Shown here piece by piece: positions 34,408 to 44,194 of a DNA stretch of 64,000 nucleotides. Source of the DNA: Deltaproteobacteria bacterium (GTDB lineage: Bacteria > JAMCPX01); the NCBI GenBank assembly GCA_023382265.1, contig JAMCPX010000001.1, positions 1-64,000 of the forward strand. Reading direction: 5' to 3'. Position 1 is the first letter of the stretch. Every line of letters starts with the position of its first letter. The translations under genes were made by a program, and so were the position numbers. Under the pieces are notes generated by a model, which did no database searches, was not told where the DNA came from, and saw only the letters and a list, made by a program, of their open reading frames with translations.

Positions 34408-36946
34408 AATGAATCCCACTGAACTTCTGCATCCCAACAATAGACAGCCAAGCAAGGCATATCTGGTAAACGAGCTTCGCAAGGCTGTGTTTGCGTGGAG
34501 GCAGCAAGGCTATCAAGCTGCTACACCAACGACAAAAAGGCTTTTGCAGTTCTGGTTTCAAGAAGATCATCTTCTGAACGATGAGCCGTATCAGTTATGG
34601 TTTTGCCAGCGTGAGGCGATTGAAACGCTTATCTACGTTTATGAAGTCATGAAGAAAATAAACTTCATAGACATGGCAAAAGATTTCGGTTCAGGACAAA
34701 TATATGGTTACGATCCTTCTAACGATCAATACCCTCTCTATGCCTTTAAGATGGCAACCGGCTCAGGGAAAACATACGTAATGGCCTTGAGCATTCTATG
34801 GCAGTATTTTAATCATAAAAAAGAAAACAAAGACGACTACACATCTAAGTTTTTGCTGATAGCCGGAGAGAAAAATATCATCTATGACAGGCTTACAAGG
34901 GATTTTAAAAGTGGAAAAATATTCAGAGAACTGCCGATCATCCCTACTGAATGGATGGAGGGATTCGATCTGGAAGTAATTCTCAAAGAAGACCCTATCC
35001 ATGTTATTCCCGAATCGGTTTTATTCTTAACGAACATTCAGCAGTTGCAAGAAAGGAAAAATACAAGAGAGGAAGTTTCAATATATGTAAATCAGGTTAT
35101 GGAATTGCAAGAGGTTTACAATGTAAATGATATTTATCAGGAAAACAGGATAAAAGAAGTCCTTACATCCTGCCCGAACATAGCAATACTGAAAGATGAA
35201 GCGCACCATATCTATAGCTTTGAGAAGAAATGGAAACAAATTCTTATAGAGCTTCACAAAAGTCTTAAATCTCAATTCGCTCAAGGTGTAAATATGGAAC
35301 TTGACTTTTCTGCAACCCCTAAGAATGAAAATGGTGCTCTATTCCCGTGGATCATTTCCGACTTCTCACTGAAAGAAGCCATTGAAATGAATATTGTAAA
35401 ACGGCCATTAAAAGGAGTGCTCAAGAACGCAAAAGAGATTGCTTCTAAAAAGAGCGTTGAAAGATACAGGGCATGGATAGATGCCGGTATAAAAAGATGG
35501 AGAGAATATAAAAAGGCATTGAGTCCGCTATCTAAAAGGCCTGTTTTGTTTTTCCAATGTTCCGAGAACGAGGAAGCTGATGAGGTGTTTGAGTATGTAA
35601 ACTCTCTTAGGGACCTAAAAGACAAAGTATTATTGATACATACGGATAGTACAGGAGAAGTGACAAAGAAGGATCTGCCGCAGGCAAGGGAATTTGCAAA
35701 AAACATAGATGATCCTGAAAAAAGCCCCTATGAAGTGATAATAAGCACAATGATGCTCAATGAAGGCTGGGACGTGAGGAACGTCAATGTTATTGTGGGT
35801 TTAAGACCGTATGGCTCTAAGCGAGAAGTTTTACCGGAACAGGTCATCGGAAGAGGTCTGAGAAAGATGTTTCCCGAAGAAGATGCAAATGTGGACAAAT
35901 CCATAAATGTACTCGAAGTCATTGGCCCTGCAGGATTAACAGATATTCTTGAAGAATTGGAAAAACAAGAAGGCATAAAGTTTAACGAATTCGATGCAGG
36001 AAAACCACTTAATCTGACCACAATATTTGTAGATGAAAACAAGCTGGATAAAAATATTGAAATACCAATCTTGAGCCGGAGAATGATCATAAGAGAGTTC
36101 TATCTGGATGATGCAGCAGTTGATAGTCTGCCTGCATTGGCAATTCCTTTAGAGAATAAGATCCTCGAGACAGAATATATCGCTGTAGATATGCTCAATG
36201 GCAGAGAAGTTATAAATAGGAAATGGGAACTCCCTGTCCCTCGAGATCCCAAGAGTGTGATTGCTTATTACACAGACAGGATATTGAAAGAGCTAAAAAT
36301 CGGCGGTGCCTTTGATAGTTTTTATCCATTAGTAAAAAAGTATGTATCAGAGAAATTATTCAACGAGAAGATTAATTTCGCTGACCCAAGAGTACTTTAT
36401 AATTTGAGTTCTCCAGAGGTGCAAGAGAAGCTCATGCAGTTATTTGTAAATGCATTTCACGAGCTGAGGTTTACTGAAAGAGAACCAGAACAAAGTGATA
36501 TTATAAAAATATCTGCTACGGCACCTTTTCCATGGACAAAATTAATATTCCCTGCAGATAGATGCATTTTCAACTATGTTCCATGCGACAACGATTTTGA
36601 GGTAGATTTTGCCAAATTTTTAGATAAAGCAGAAGATGTAAAAGCTTTTGCCAAGATTGTTTACAAAATCCCTTTCTTTGTAGAGTACAGGGATTCTAAA
36701 GGGAATCTTAGGAATTATCATCCTGATTTTGTAGCGGTAAACGATAAGGATAAACACATAATAGTTGAAACAAAGGGGTTAATAGACATTGATGTTGAGC
36801 ATAAAGATAAAAGGATTAAAATATGGTGCGAGGATGCAACCAACTTAACCAAAGAAAAATGGTCATTCGTACGGGTTAATCAGCAAGATTTTGAGAAGTA
36901 TAATTTTCAGAATCTTAGCGAACTTGTGGATACAGTTAAGAAATAA
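34394..36946 (+). CDS. Type III restriction endonuclease subunit (Res, helicase-nuclease)
   Basis: 850 residues. Walker A MATGSGKTYV and the DEAH box ILKDEAHHIYS mark a superfamily 2 helicase; helicase motif VI reads EQVIGRGLRKMF. The nuclease is at the C-terminus: Pro777-Asp778 ... Glu792-x-Lys794 (PDFVAV...VETKG), a PD-(D/E)XK site. With Mod it cleaves foreign DNA lacking methylation. The first ATG overlaps the HEPN gene by 14 bases; an ATG five codons later (34409), just past the HEPN stop, is an equally possible start. All key motifs appear intact. Confidence 0.92.
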   Translation: MVQIKMNPTELLHPNNRQPSKAYLVNELRKAVFAWRQQGYQAATPTTKRLLQFWFQEDHLLNDEPYQLWFCQREAIETLIYVYEVMKKINFIDMAKDFGSGQIYGYDPSNDQYPLYAFKMATGSGKTYVMALSILWQYFNHKKENKDDYTSKFLLIAGEKNIIYDRLTRDFKSGKIFRELPIIPTEWMEGFDLEVILKEDPIHVIPESVLFLTNIQQLQERKNTREEVSIYVNQVMELQEVYNVNDIYQENRIKEVLTSCPNIAILKDEAHHIYSFEKKWKQILIELHKSLKSQFAQGVNMELDFSATPKNENGALFPWIISDFSLKEAIEMNIVKRPLKGVLKNAKEIASKKSVERYRAWIDAGIKRWREYKKALSPLSKRPVLFFQCSENEEADEVFEYVNSLRDLKDKVLLIHTDSTGEVTKKDLPQAREFAKNIDDPEKSPYEVIISTMMLNEGWDVRNVNVIVGLRPYGSKREVLPEQVIGRGLRKMFPEEDANVDKSINVLEVIGPAGLTDILEELEKQEGIKFNEFDAGKPLNLTTIFVDENKLDKNIEIPILSRRMIIREFYLDDAAVDSLPALAIPLENKILETEYIAVDMLNGREVINRKWELPVPRDPKSVIAYYTDRILKELKIGGAFDSFYPLVKKYVSEKLFNEKINFADPRVLYNLSSPEVQEKLMQLFVNAFHELRFTEREPEQSDIIKISATAPFPWTKLIFPADRCIFNYVPCDNDFEVDFAKFLDKAEDVKAFAKIVYKIPFFVEYRDSKGNLRNYHPDFVAVNDKDKHIIVETKGLIDIDVEHKDKRIKIWCEDATNLTKEKWSFVRVNQQDFEKYNFQNLSELVDTVKK

Positions 36947-37026
36947 GAATAAGATATCGAATAAAACATACCTGTCCATTTATTATAAAAACTAATAAGG
37001 AAGATTTATAGTTCGTTGCGATAATT

Positions 37027-37920
37027 ATGAATAATAACTTAAAAGCAGTACTCCTGCTTGCGTTCGGCGGACCGCAGTCCATGGATGAGGTTGAGCCTTT
37101 TTTAAAGGCACTTATGGAAGGCAGGCAGGTGCCGGACCGGCAGATAGAGGCGGTCAAAGAACGGTACCGGTTGATCGGCGGCGGTTCGCCCCTGAAGTCT
37201 ATAACCGCGATGCAGGCCAAAGGCCTTGAAGCCGCATTACATCAATCCGGTCCTTTCTACCGGGTCTTTACGGGCATGAGATATACGGAGCCTTCCATAG
37301 ACTATGCTGTGAAGCAGATCGTTTCGCTGGGTATCCATGACCTTATTGCTTTGCCGTTATCCCCTTATTACAACAGTGCAAGCACGGGGAAGTATCTGCA
37401 GAGGCTTGAACAGTCCCTCGCAGGGACAGACGTGCAGGTCAAGATTATAAAAAGCTACCATACCAACCCGCTTTTTATTAAAGCCGTGGAGCAAACCATC
37501 TCGGTTACCGTAAAGGACATTGACAACCCGTTTATCATTTTCAGCGCCCACAGCCTCCCTGTTGCGACTGCAGCGGCAGACGGCTATGTGGAACAACTCG
37601 AGCAGACATTGAAATTGATTTTGGAAGACATATCTTTACCTGCATATGCCCTTGCATTCCAGAGCAGGGGGATGACCGGCGGAGACTGGCTCGGACCGGA
37701 TGTGAAAGATGTTATGGACAGGTGCGCACGGAATAATAAAAAAAATATTGTTGTCGTGCCTTACGGCTTTGTGTCGGATCACGTGGAAACACTGTATGAT
37801 ATCGATATCGTTTACAAGCACTATGCCGGTTCACTCGGCTTGAACTTCGTACGAACGCCGTCACTGAACACAGCAGAGCTGTTTATTCAGGCACTGAAGG
37901 ATGTGGTAATAAAAATATGA
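37027..37920 (+). CDS. hemH: Ferrochelatase
   Basis: 297 residues, slightly short for the family. It starts LLAFGGPQSMDEVEPF, has RYRLIGGGSPL, the catalytic His175 in FSAHSLPVA, and Glu254 in SDHVETLYDID. It inserts ferrous iron into protoporphyrin IX (or coproporphyrin, since the following oxidase could act in either route). The gene is visibly more GC-rich than its surroundings. Its stop overlaps the oxidase gene by four bases. The 80 bases before it, after res, contain no clear terminator. Confidence 0.92.
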   Translation: MNNNLKAVLLLAFGGPQSMDEVEPFLKALMEGRQVPDRQIEAVKERYRLIGGGSPLKSITAMQAKGLEAALHQSGPFYRVFTGMRYTEPSIDYAVKQIVSLGIHDLIALPLSPYYNSASTGKYLQRLEQSLAGTDVQVKIIKSYHTNPLFIKAVEQTISVTVKDIDNPFIIFSAHSLPVATAAADGYVEQLEQTLKLILEDISLPAYALAFQSRGMTGGDWLGPDVKDVMDRCARNNKKNIVVVPYGFVSDHVETLYDIDIVYKHYAGSLGLNFVRTPSLNTAELFIQALKDVVIKI

Positions 37921-39326
37921 AAAAAAATATTGTGATAATAGGTGCGGGTATTTCAGGTCTTGCATCCGCGTTCAGGCTGAGTAAGTATGAGGAGAGCACA
38001 GGTGCCGGCCTTGATATAGTAATTGTTGAAAAAGGGAATCGCATAGGCGGAACGATACTGACGGAAAGAACGAACGAATTTGTTATAGAAGGCGGGCCTG
38101 ATTGTTTCTATACTGAAAAACCTGATGCATTAAAACTTGTGAAAGAACTCGGCATATCGGACAGACTCATAGGGACAAACAATAATAATCAGGGCACTTT
38201 TGTCCTGTGGAAGGACAGACTTCATAAGCTGCCGGAAGGCGTTATACTTATGATACCCACGCGATTTACTTCATTCGCTACAAGCTCTCTGTTCTCTTTA
38301 AAAGGTAAATTAAGAATGGGCATGGAGCTGTTTGTTCCGGGACGGAAAGACGGTATTGATGAAAGCCTCTCGGAATTTACGATCAGAAGATTTGGGAAAG
38401 AAGCACTGGACAGGCTCGCAGAACCGCTTGTTGCTGGGATTCATGCGGGAGAGCCGGATACGATGAGTGTTAGAAGCAGTTTTCCAAGATTCATAGAGAT
38501 GGAAAAAAGGTATAGAAGCCTGATCCTTGGCATGTTAAAGGCACGAAAGATGATGCAAAAACATTCCGGCAATAAATCCATTTCAATGTTTATGACAATG
38601 CAAACGGGTCTTAAAGAAATCATTGATAAACTTTATGAACAGATGAAAGGCGTGACAATACAAACTGGAGTTTATGCACAGGATATTGAAACCGACAACC
38701 ATGGCAATTACGGCGTAAAATTATCAGATGGAAAAATTATTTACGCGGATGCCGTTATCATTGCAGCACCAGCTTACTCAGCAGGCTTGCTGCTAAGAAA
38801 CCTGAATAAAGAATTATCGGAGCTCCTCATATCAATACCATACGTGTCGACAGCAACAGTATCTCTTGCCTACAGCAGGTATGATTTTAATCATCCGTTA
38901 AACGGTTTTGGTTTTGTTGTTCCAAGAAAAGAAAAAAGAAACATCATGGCCGGTACGTGGACGAGTTCAAAATTTTCTTACAGGGCACCTGCAAATACAG
39001 TGCTTATAAGATGTTTTGTGGGAGGTGCCGGGAATGACGGGATAGTTTTCAAACCGGACCATGAACTTTTAAAACTCATTCAAACAGATCTAAAAGACAT
39101 TATGGGTATAGAAGCAAAACCAATATTGACCCGTATCTACAGGTGGGATAAGGCAATGCCGCAGTATACAATAGGACACGAGGAAAAGGTAAAAAGTATA
39201 GAGCAATACACATCCAATCTCAGGCGTATTTACTTAAGCGGCAGTGCGTATCACGGTATTGGTATAAGTGACTGCATAAAAAGCGGGTATAAGGCATCGG
39301 AGGATGCGTTTAAGGATTTGTTTTGA
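37917..39326 (+). CDS. hemG: Protoporphyrinogen/coproporphyrinogen oxidase (HemY type)
   Basis: 469 residues. The FAD-binding start IVIIGAGISGLASAFRL, followed by the VEKGNRIGGTI motif and FVIEGGPDCFYTEKP, is characteristic of the oxygen-dependent FAD protoporphyrinogen oxidase family (HemY/HemG naming varies). The C-terminal FAD motif reads LSGSAYHGIGISDCI. It catalyses the six-electron oxidation of the porphyrinogen before or after ferrochelatase. Its overlap with hemH supports coexpression. Confidence 0.92.
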   Translation: MKKNIVIIGAGISGLASAFRLSKYEESTGAGLDIVIVEKGNRIGGTILTERTNEFVIEGGPDCFYTEKPDALKLVKELGISDRLIGTNNNNQGTFVLWKDRLHKLPEGVILMIPTRFTSFATSSLFSLKGKLRMGMELFVPGRKDGIDESLSEFTIRRFGKEALDRLAEPLVAGIHAGEPDTMSVRSSFPRFIEMEKRYRSLILGMLKARKMMQKHSGNKSISMFMTMQTGLKEIIDKLYEQMKGVTIQTGVYAQDIETDNHGNYGVKLSDGKIIYADAVIIAAPAYSAGLLLRNLNKELSELLISIPYVSTATVSLAYSRYDFNHPLNGFGFVVPRKEKRNIMAGTWTSSKFSYRAPANTVLIRCFVGGAGNDGIVFKPDHELLKLIQTDLKDIMGIEAKPILTRIYRWDKAMPQYTIGHEEKVKSIEQYTSNLRRIYLSGSAYHGIGISDCIKSGYKASEDAFKDLF

Positions 39327-39359
39327 CCGCAGTGTTTTTTTGGGAGTAAAGGTAGGGTT

Positions 39360-41759
39360 ATGTCAGAGCATATAGATCCAGTTTGTGAAATGACTGTAGA
39401 TGAAGAAACATCCGCAGGTTCTTATGATTACGAAGGTAAAACATATTACTTTTGTTCGGAGTCATGTATCAAAAGATTTAAGTCGGACCCGGAATTTTTT
39501 TTAAAACCTCGCAATGCAGATGTAAAGATCCCGCTGCATAAAGATAGAAAACCAACCGGTATTATTAAAACGGTTGTGTTGCCGGTTGAGGGAATGTCAT
39601 GTGCATCCTGTGTTTTAAAGTTAGAAAAATCCCTGTCAAATCTTAATGGTGTAAGTCTTGCAAATGTAAACTTTGGTACCGAAAAAGCTATTGTAAAATA
39701 CGATCCAGGACTTCTTGATATGGATGATTTTAAAGCGGCTGTTGAATCAGCTGGTGCGTATAAGTTGATCCAGACAGAGGGTGAGAACGGGAATGATAAA
39801 GAAGAAGAAATAAGGCATAAAGCCTTTAATACACTAAAGTTGAAATTTATATTCAGTTTTCTAATTGCCATTATCACCATGACGCTCGGCATGAGAGAAA
39901 TGATCCCGGTCTTCAATAAGATTCCATCTGTTTATGATACACTGATAAACTATACGATGCTTATTCTGACAACCCCTGTTCTATTCTGGGGGGGTGAACA
40001 ATTCTTCAGGGGTGCTTATGCAGAGGCAAAACACTTTTCATCAAATATGGATACACTCATAGCTCTTGGTACATCGGTTGCTTATGCATACAGTGCGTTT
40101 GTCACATTTTTCCCCGCATCAGCCGGTTCACAAAGGTATGTATATTTTGATACGACAGCATGGATCATAGCACTCATATTACTCGGCAGATTACTTGAGG
40201 CATATTCAAAAGGTAAAACTACCGGTGCTATAAAGGCTCTCATGGCGTTAAAACCAAAAACAGCAAGGCTTATAAGGGATAATCAAGATATAGAAGTACT
40301 TGTGGATAAAGTTAACATGGATGACCTGCTAAGAGTAAAACCCGGAGATAGTATTCCGGTCGATGGTGTTATAGTAGACGGAAGCTCTACTGTTGATGAA
40401 TCCATGCTTACAGGCGAGAGCATGCCTGTAGAAAAAAATAAGGATGCTGCTGTATTTGCAGGCACTATTAACACGTCCGGCAGCTTTGTTATGAAAACTT
40501 CAAAGATAGGTACCGATACTGCCCTATCACAGATCATAAGGATGGTCTCAGAGGCTCAGGGCTCTAAAGCACCCATCGAAAGATTGGCAGATAAAATCTC
40601 AAGCTATTTTGTTCCTGTTGTAATAAGCATGTCTATCTTAACAGGCATTTCATGGTATGTATTATCTTCTCAAAACTCGATATCCCTTGCACTAACAAAC
40701 CTCATATCCGTCTTAATTATAGCGTGCCCCTGCGCACTAGGCTTAGCCACGCCAACTGCCGTTATGGTTGGCATTGGCAAAGGGGCACAGCAAGGCATAC
40801 TTATAAAAGGCGGGGACCGACTTGAAAAGGCTTATAATATTAGCACCGTAATCTTTGATAAGACAGGAACACTTACACAGGGTAAGCCTGTTGTGACGGA
40901 TGTTGTGCCAGTAGGTATTGATGAATATACACTGCTATCATACGCCTTATCGATAGAATCATTATCAGAGCATCCCCTTGCACAGGCAGTAGTCAGGTAT
41001 GCGAATGACAGAGGCGTACAGCCAAAACGGGTAGATGATTTTAAATCACAATCAGGTATAGGGGTGTCCGGCATTATGGAAGACAGGCTAATCTCCATAA
41101 AAAAACCATCCGATGATACGGGTAAAGAGCTTGCGGTACAGGGAAAAACGGTTGTAATATTAGAAATAAATAAAAAGCTTGCCGGTATTATAGCTTTGCA
41201 GGATATAGCCAAAAATGATGCTTATGAAGCAATCTCTGAGCTGAAGGCAAGCGGTATAAAAGTTGCAATGATAACTGGGGATAACTTCCATACCGCATAT
41301 TCAATCGCGCAAAAGCTTGGTATAGATGACTTAAAAGCCGGCATATTGCCCGAAGACAAGGCAAGCGCTGTGAAAATGTATCAACAAAACGGATCAAGGG
41401 TTGCAATGGTAGGAGATGGTATAAACGATGCACCCGCACTTACATCGGCAGATATCGGTATTGCTGTTGGCTCCGGTACTGATATTGCAATAGAAGCATC
41501 AGACATAACTATTGTGGGCGGTGAACTTTCTCAGGTACATAAGGCAATAAAGCTTGCAAATGCCACCATGAGAACAATTAAACAAAATCTATTCTGGGCA
41601 TTAATATACAACACCATAGCAATACCCATTGCAGCAGGTGTATTATATCCATTCTTTCATGTATTGCTTAACCCTGCAATTGCAGCACTTGCAATGGCAT
41701 TCAGCTCTGTATCTGTAGTGTTAAATTCACTTCGTCTTAGAAGTAGAACTATTGATTAA
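39360..41759 (+). CDS. copA: Copper-transporting P1B-type ATPase with N-terminal YHS and HMA domains
   Basis: 799 residues. Residues 5-50 are a YHS domain (Cys9, Cys32, Cys36). A heavy-metal-associated domain follows with GMSCASC (Cys81, Cys84). The ATPase core has the CPC metal-site motif ACPCALG, the phosphorylation motif DKTGTLT and the hinge GDGINDAPAL. Its CPC motif and single HMA fit Cu(I) export. It follows the porphyrin oxidase by 33 bases. Whether it exports copper for detoxification or supplies a cuproenzyme is not clear. Confidence 0.9.
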   Translation: MSEHIDPVCEMTVDEETSAGSYDYEGKTYYFCSESCIKRFKSDPEFFLKPRNADVKIPLHKDRKPTGIIKTVVLPVEGMSCASCVLKLEKSLSNLNGVSLANVNFGTEKAIVKYDPGLLDMDDFKAAVESAGAYKLIQTEGENGNDKEEEIRHKAFNTLKLKFIFSFLIAIITMTLGMREMIPVFNKIPSVYDTLINYTMLILTTPVLFWGGEQFFRGAYAEAKHFSSNMDTLIALGTSVAYAYSAFVTFFPASAGSQRYVYFDTTAWIIALILLGRLLEAYSKGKTTGAIKALMALKPKTARLIRDNQDIEVLVDKVNMDDLLRVKPGDSIPVDGVIVDGSSTVDESMLTGESMPVEKNKDAAVFAGTINTSGSFVMKTSKIGTDTALSQIIRMVSEAQGSKAPIERLADKISSYFVPVVISMSILTGISWYVLSSQNSISLALTNLISVLIIACPCALGLATPTAVMVGIGKGAQQGILIKGGDRLEKAYNISTVIFDKTGTLTQGKPVVTDVVPVGIDEYTLLSYALSIESLSEHPLAQAVVRYANDRGVQPKRVDDFKSQSGIGVSGIMEDRLISIKKPSDDTGKELAVQGKTVVILEINKKLAGIIALQDIAKNDAYEAISELKASGIKVAMITGDNFHTAYSIAQKLGIDDLKAGILPEDKASAVKMYQQNGSRVAMVGDGINDAPALTSADIGIAVGSGTDIAIEASDITIVGGELSQVHKAIKLANATMRTIKQNLFWALIYNTIAIPIAAGVLYPFFHVLLNPAIAALAMAFSSVSVVLNSLRLRSRTID

Positions 41760-41879
41760 AAATTATCATGTTATGCAAAAATTCAACAAAATGTGTGCAA
41801 AATTCGTCATTTTATTGATTTTGTTTAATATCCATACGTTAAACTCATTATAAAATAAGTAGTTATCAAATTTTATAAG

Positions 41880-41895
41880 TGGTATAAAATATGCT
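41880..41895 (+). promoter_or_regulatory. Sigma-54-like promoter element
   Basis: TGGTATAAAATATGCT matches the -24/-12 layout (consensus TGGCAC-N5-TTGCW): GG at 41881-41882 and GC at 41893-41894, with TGG, the A at position 5 and TGCT conserved. It lies ~27 bases upstream of the diguanylate cyclase ATG, leaving room for a start site near 41906. The rest of the 162-base gap is AT-rich and shows no other clear element. Confidence 0.35.
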
Positions 41896-41921
41896 ACTTA
41901 GCCTATAGAGGTTTATTTATA

Positions 41922-42884
41922 ATGTTACGAAGTATTTTAATTGTAGATGACTCAGCAAGTGTAAGGCTGGAGTTAAAGGCTCTACTTGAAGAAACAGGGC
42001 TGTTTGATATGTTTTACGAGGCCTCTGATGGTATAAAAGGCTTCAAGATGATGCTTTCTCATCCCCCCGACATAGTAATTTGTGATCTTTTTATGCCGAA
42101 TTTTGATGGATTCAAGTTCCTTAAACTAAAACAGGCACGCCAGGAGTTTGATAAAATTCCTGTATTGATTGTTACTGGAAGAGACGATCTAAATGATAAG
42201 ATACACGTTCTCGAGGAAGGTGCACAGGATTATGTAACAAAACCGTTTAACCCGCCTGAACTTGTTGCAAGGGTAAAATCTCACCTGAGAATAAAGTTGC
42301 TTCAGGATGAGCTTATATCAGCGAACGAAAAGCTTGAAACACTATCCAATATCGATCCTTTAACAAGCCTGTATAACAGAAGATATTTTATAAATGCCTA
42401 TGAAAGGGAATTCGAAAGGGCAAAAAGGTATGAAAGGGCATTGTCATTATTAATGGTTGATCTGGATCACTTCAAAAACATAAATGATACATACGGGCAT
42501 TTAGTCGGTGATAAGGTTTTAATAATAGTTTCACGTATATTAAACACGGATCTTAGAAAGATAGATATATGTGCAAGATACGGGGGTGAAGAATTCATTA
42601 CAATGCTTCCCGAAACGGACTTAAAAGGTGCACTCGCCGTTGCGAACAGAAACATAAGTGATATGAAAGAGCACGATTTTTCCGATATCTGTTATAATAC
42701 AAAAACGATTACATTTTCTATCGGTATCGCCTGTCTTCCCAATAATCAGATCAGCAGTGCAGATGATCTCCTCAAGGCTGTTGACGATGCACTGTATGAG
42801 GCAAAAGGGCTTGGCAGGAACCAAATTGTTACATACAAAGAAATAAAACCCAGAAACAATCCGGTTGCTTTTATTAAAAAATAA
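41922..42884 (+). CDS. Response regulator with diguanylate cyclase (REC-GGDEF)
   Basis: 320 residues. The receiver domain has acidic pocket Asp9/Asp10, phospho-acceptor Asp55 (ICDLFMPNFDG) and Lys107. A coiled linker (~125-145) joins it to a GGDEF domain with the active site GGEEF at 221-225. The product-inhibition I-site RKID (212-215) is five residues upstream, as in feedback-controlled enzymes. It should make cyclic di-GMP on phosphorylation, like PleD/WspR proteins. No cognate kinase lies beside it. Confidence 0.93.
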   Translation: MLRSILIVDDSASVRLELKALLEETGLFDMFYEASDGIKGFKMMLSHPPDIVICDLFMPNFDGFKFLKLKQARQEFDKIPVLIVTGRDDLNDKIHVLEEGAQDYVTKPFNPPELVARVKSHLRIKLLQDELISANEKLETLSNIDPLTSLYNRRYFINAYEREFERAKRYERALSLLMVDLDHFKNINDTYGHLVGDKVLIIVSRILNTDLRKIDICARYGGEEFITMLPETDLKGALAVANRNISDMKEHDFSDICYNTKTITFSIGIACLPNNQISSADDLLKAVDDALYEAKGLGRNQIVTYKEIKPRNNPVAFIKK

Positions 42885-43105
42885 TCACGTTGCCGCCTGC
42901 AAAAATAGATCAAATAATAGATGGGGTTAAACTTCTGATAGAACCAAGAACGTCATCTATATAGAAAAGAGATGGTAATAAAAATGGTGATATATTTAAC
43001 AGCCCTATTGTTCAAAGATATAAAAATTTGGCTTTTGTTTTTAAAGAGTTAAGACAGCAATTGGATTATAGGAGATATAAGGAAACATTCATTAAAAAGT
43101 AATGC

Positions 43106-43134
43106 TTGATACTGTTTTAAATATACATTATTTT
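43106..43134 (+). promoter_or_regulatory. Sigma-70-like promoter of the dnaJ-like gene
   Basis: TTGATA (43106-43111), a 17-base spacer and TATTTT (43129-43134). It lies 25 bases before the GTG start. The remainder of the 275-base gap 42885-43159 has no gene that I can support. Confidence 0.45.
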
Positions 43135-43159
43135 AATCTTATAAAAAAAGAGGTGCGAC

Positions 43160-44194
43160 GTGGAGTATAAAGATTATTATAAACTGCTTGGTGTTAGCAG
43201 AAATGCAACACAGGACGACATAAAAAAAGCCTTTAAAAAACTTGCCAAACAGTATCACCCGGATCTAAACCCAAACGATAAGAAAAAAGCAGAAGAGAAA
43301 TTTAAAGAGATAAATGAAGCATATCAGGTGCTCGGTGAGCCCGAAAAAAGATCCAGGTATGATCAGCTTGGTTCTGATTGGGAAAGGATATCAAGTCAGG
43401 ACACATATTCAGGGGCAAGGGCCCAGCATTTCGGGAACAGTACATTCTCTGATTTTTTTGAGACCTTCTTTGGCGGACAGAATATAAATAATATGGAGGA
43501 TCTCCTCGGCGGGCTTGGCGCAAAGCATGCTGCCCGCTCTTATGAAATAGATCATGAGTATGATATAGAGATTACTCTGAGGGATGCCATAACCGGAAGT
43601 AAACAGGTACTGAATGTTCCATTTAATGATACGTGCCCTGCATGTGGAGGCACGGGATATACGGTGAAAACAGCAGCGTATAGAGGCAGAAACATATCAA
43701 GTCAGTCTCCATGCCCTAACTGCGGCGGCTCCGGGGCTGTCCGGAGAAACAAAGCAATAGAGGTTAAAATCCCAAAAGGCATAAAGCAAGGTGCTAAGAT
43801 CAGACTATCAGGTGAAGGAGGTGTCGATCCAAGGACGGGTAAAAGAGGTTCTATATATCTTAATATAAGGATAAAACCTCCATACCCATTTATGTCAAAG
43901 GAGCAAGATCTGTATCTTGATGTTAAGCTGTACCCTTTTGAAGCAGCACTCGGGAAAAGCATAGACATTCCATCACCAACAGGAGGGACTATAAGTCTTA
44001 AAATTCCTGCGGGTACACAAAATGAGCAGATGCTAAAGCTAAAAGATAAAGGCATACCATCTTCTTCAGGCACCGGAGACCTTTATGTGAAAATCCATGT
44101 TGCAATACCAAAAGACCTCTCACAGGAAGAAAGACTGCTACTTGAGCAATGGGACAAACTTAGATCATGGGATAATCCAAGAAAAGGTCTTTAA
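43160..44194 (+). CDS. DnaJ-family co-chaperone with a reduced zinc centre
   Basis: 344 residues from a GTG start behind an AAAGAGG ribosome site. The J domain has the HPD motif at 33-35. A glycine-rich region follows (~85-120). Only two CxxCxGxG repeats are present (CPACGGTG and CPNCGGSG) instead of the four of classical DnaJ. The C-terminal substrate-binding domains are complete. It is intermediate between DnaJ and CbpA. It should stimulate a DnaK ATPase. Its stop overlaps the nucleoside phosphorylase start by one base. Confidence 0.88.
   Translation: MEYKDYYKLLGVSRNATQDDIKKAFKKLAKQYHPDLNPNDKKKAEEKFKEINEAYQVLGEPEKRSRYDQLGSDWERISSQDTYSGARAQHFGNSTFSDFFETFFGGQNINNMEDLLGGLGAKHAARSYEIDHEYDIEITLRDAITGSKQVLNVPFNDTCPACGGTGYTVKTAAYRGRNISSQSPCPNCGGSGAVRRNKAIEVKIPKGIKQGAKIRLSGEGGVDPRTGKRGSIYLNIRIKPPYPFMSKEQDLYLDVKLYPFEAALGKSIDIPSPTGGTISLKIPAGTQNEQMLKLKDKGIPSSSGTGDLYVKIHVAIPKDLSQEERLLLEQWDKLRSWDNPRKGL

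Noticed and set aside
37425-37440. GGGACAGAC in hemH as a second copy of the 26585 hairpin
   Set aside because: Only one arm is present and it lies inside conserved coding sequence.
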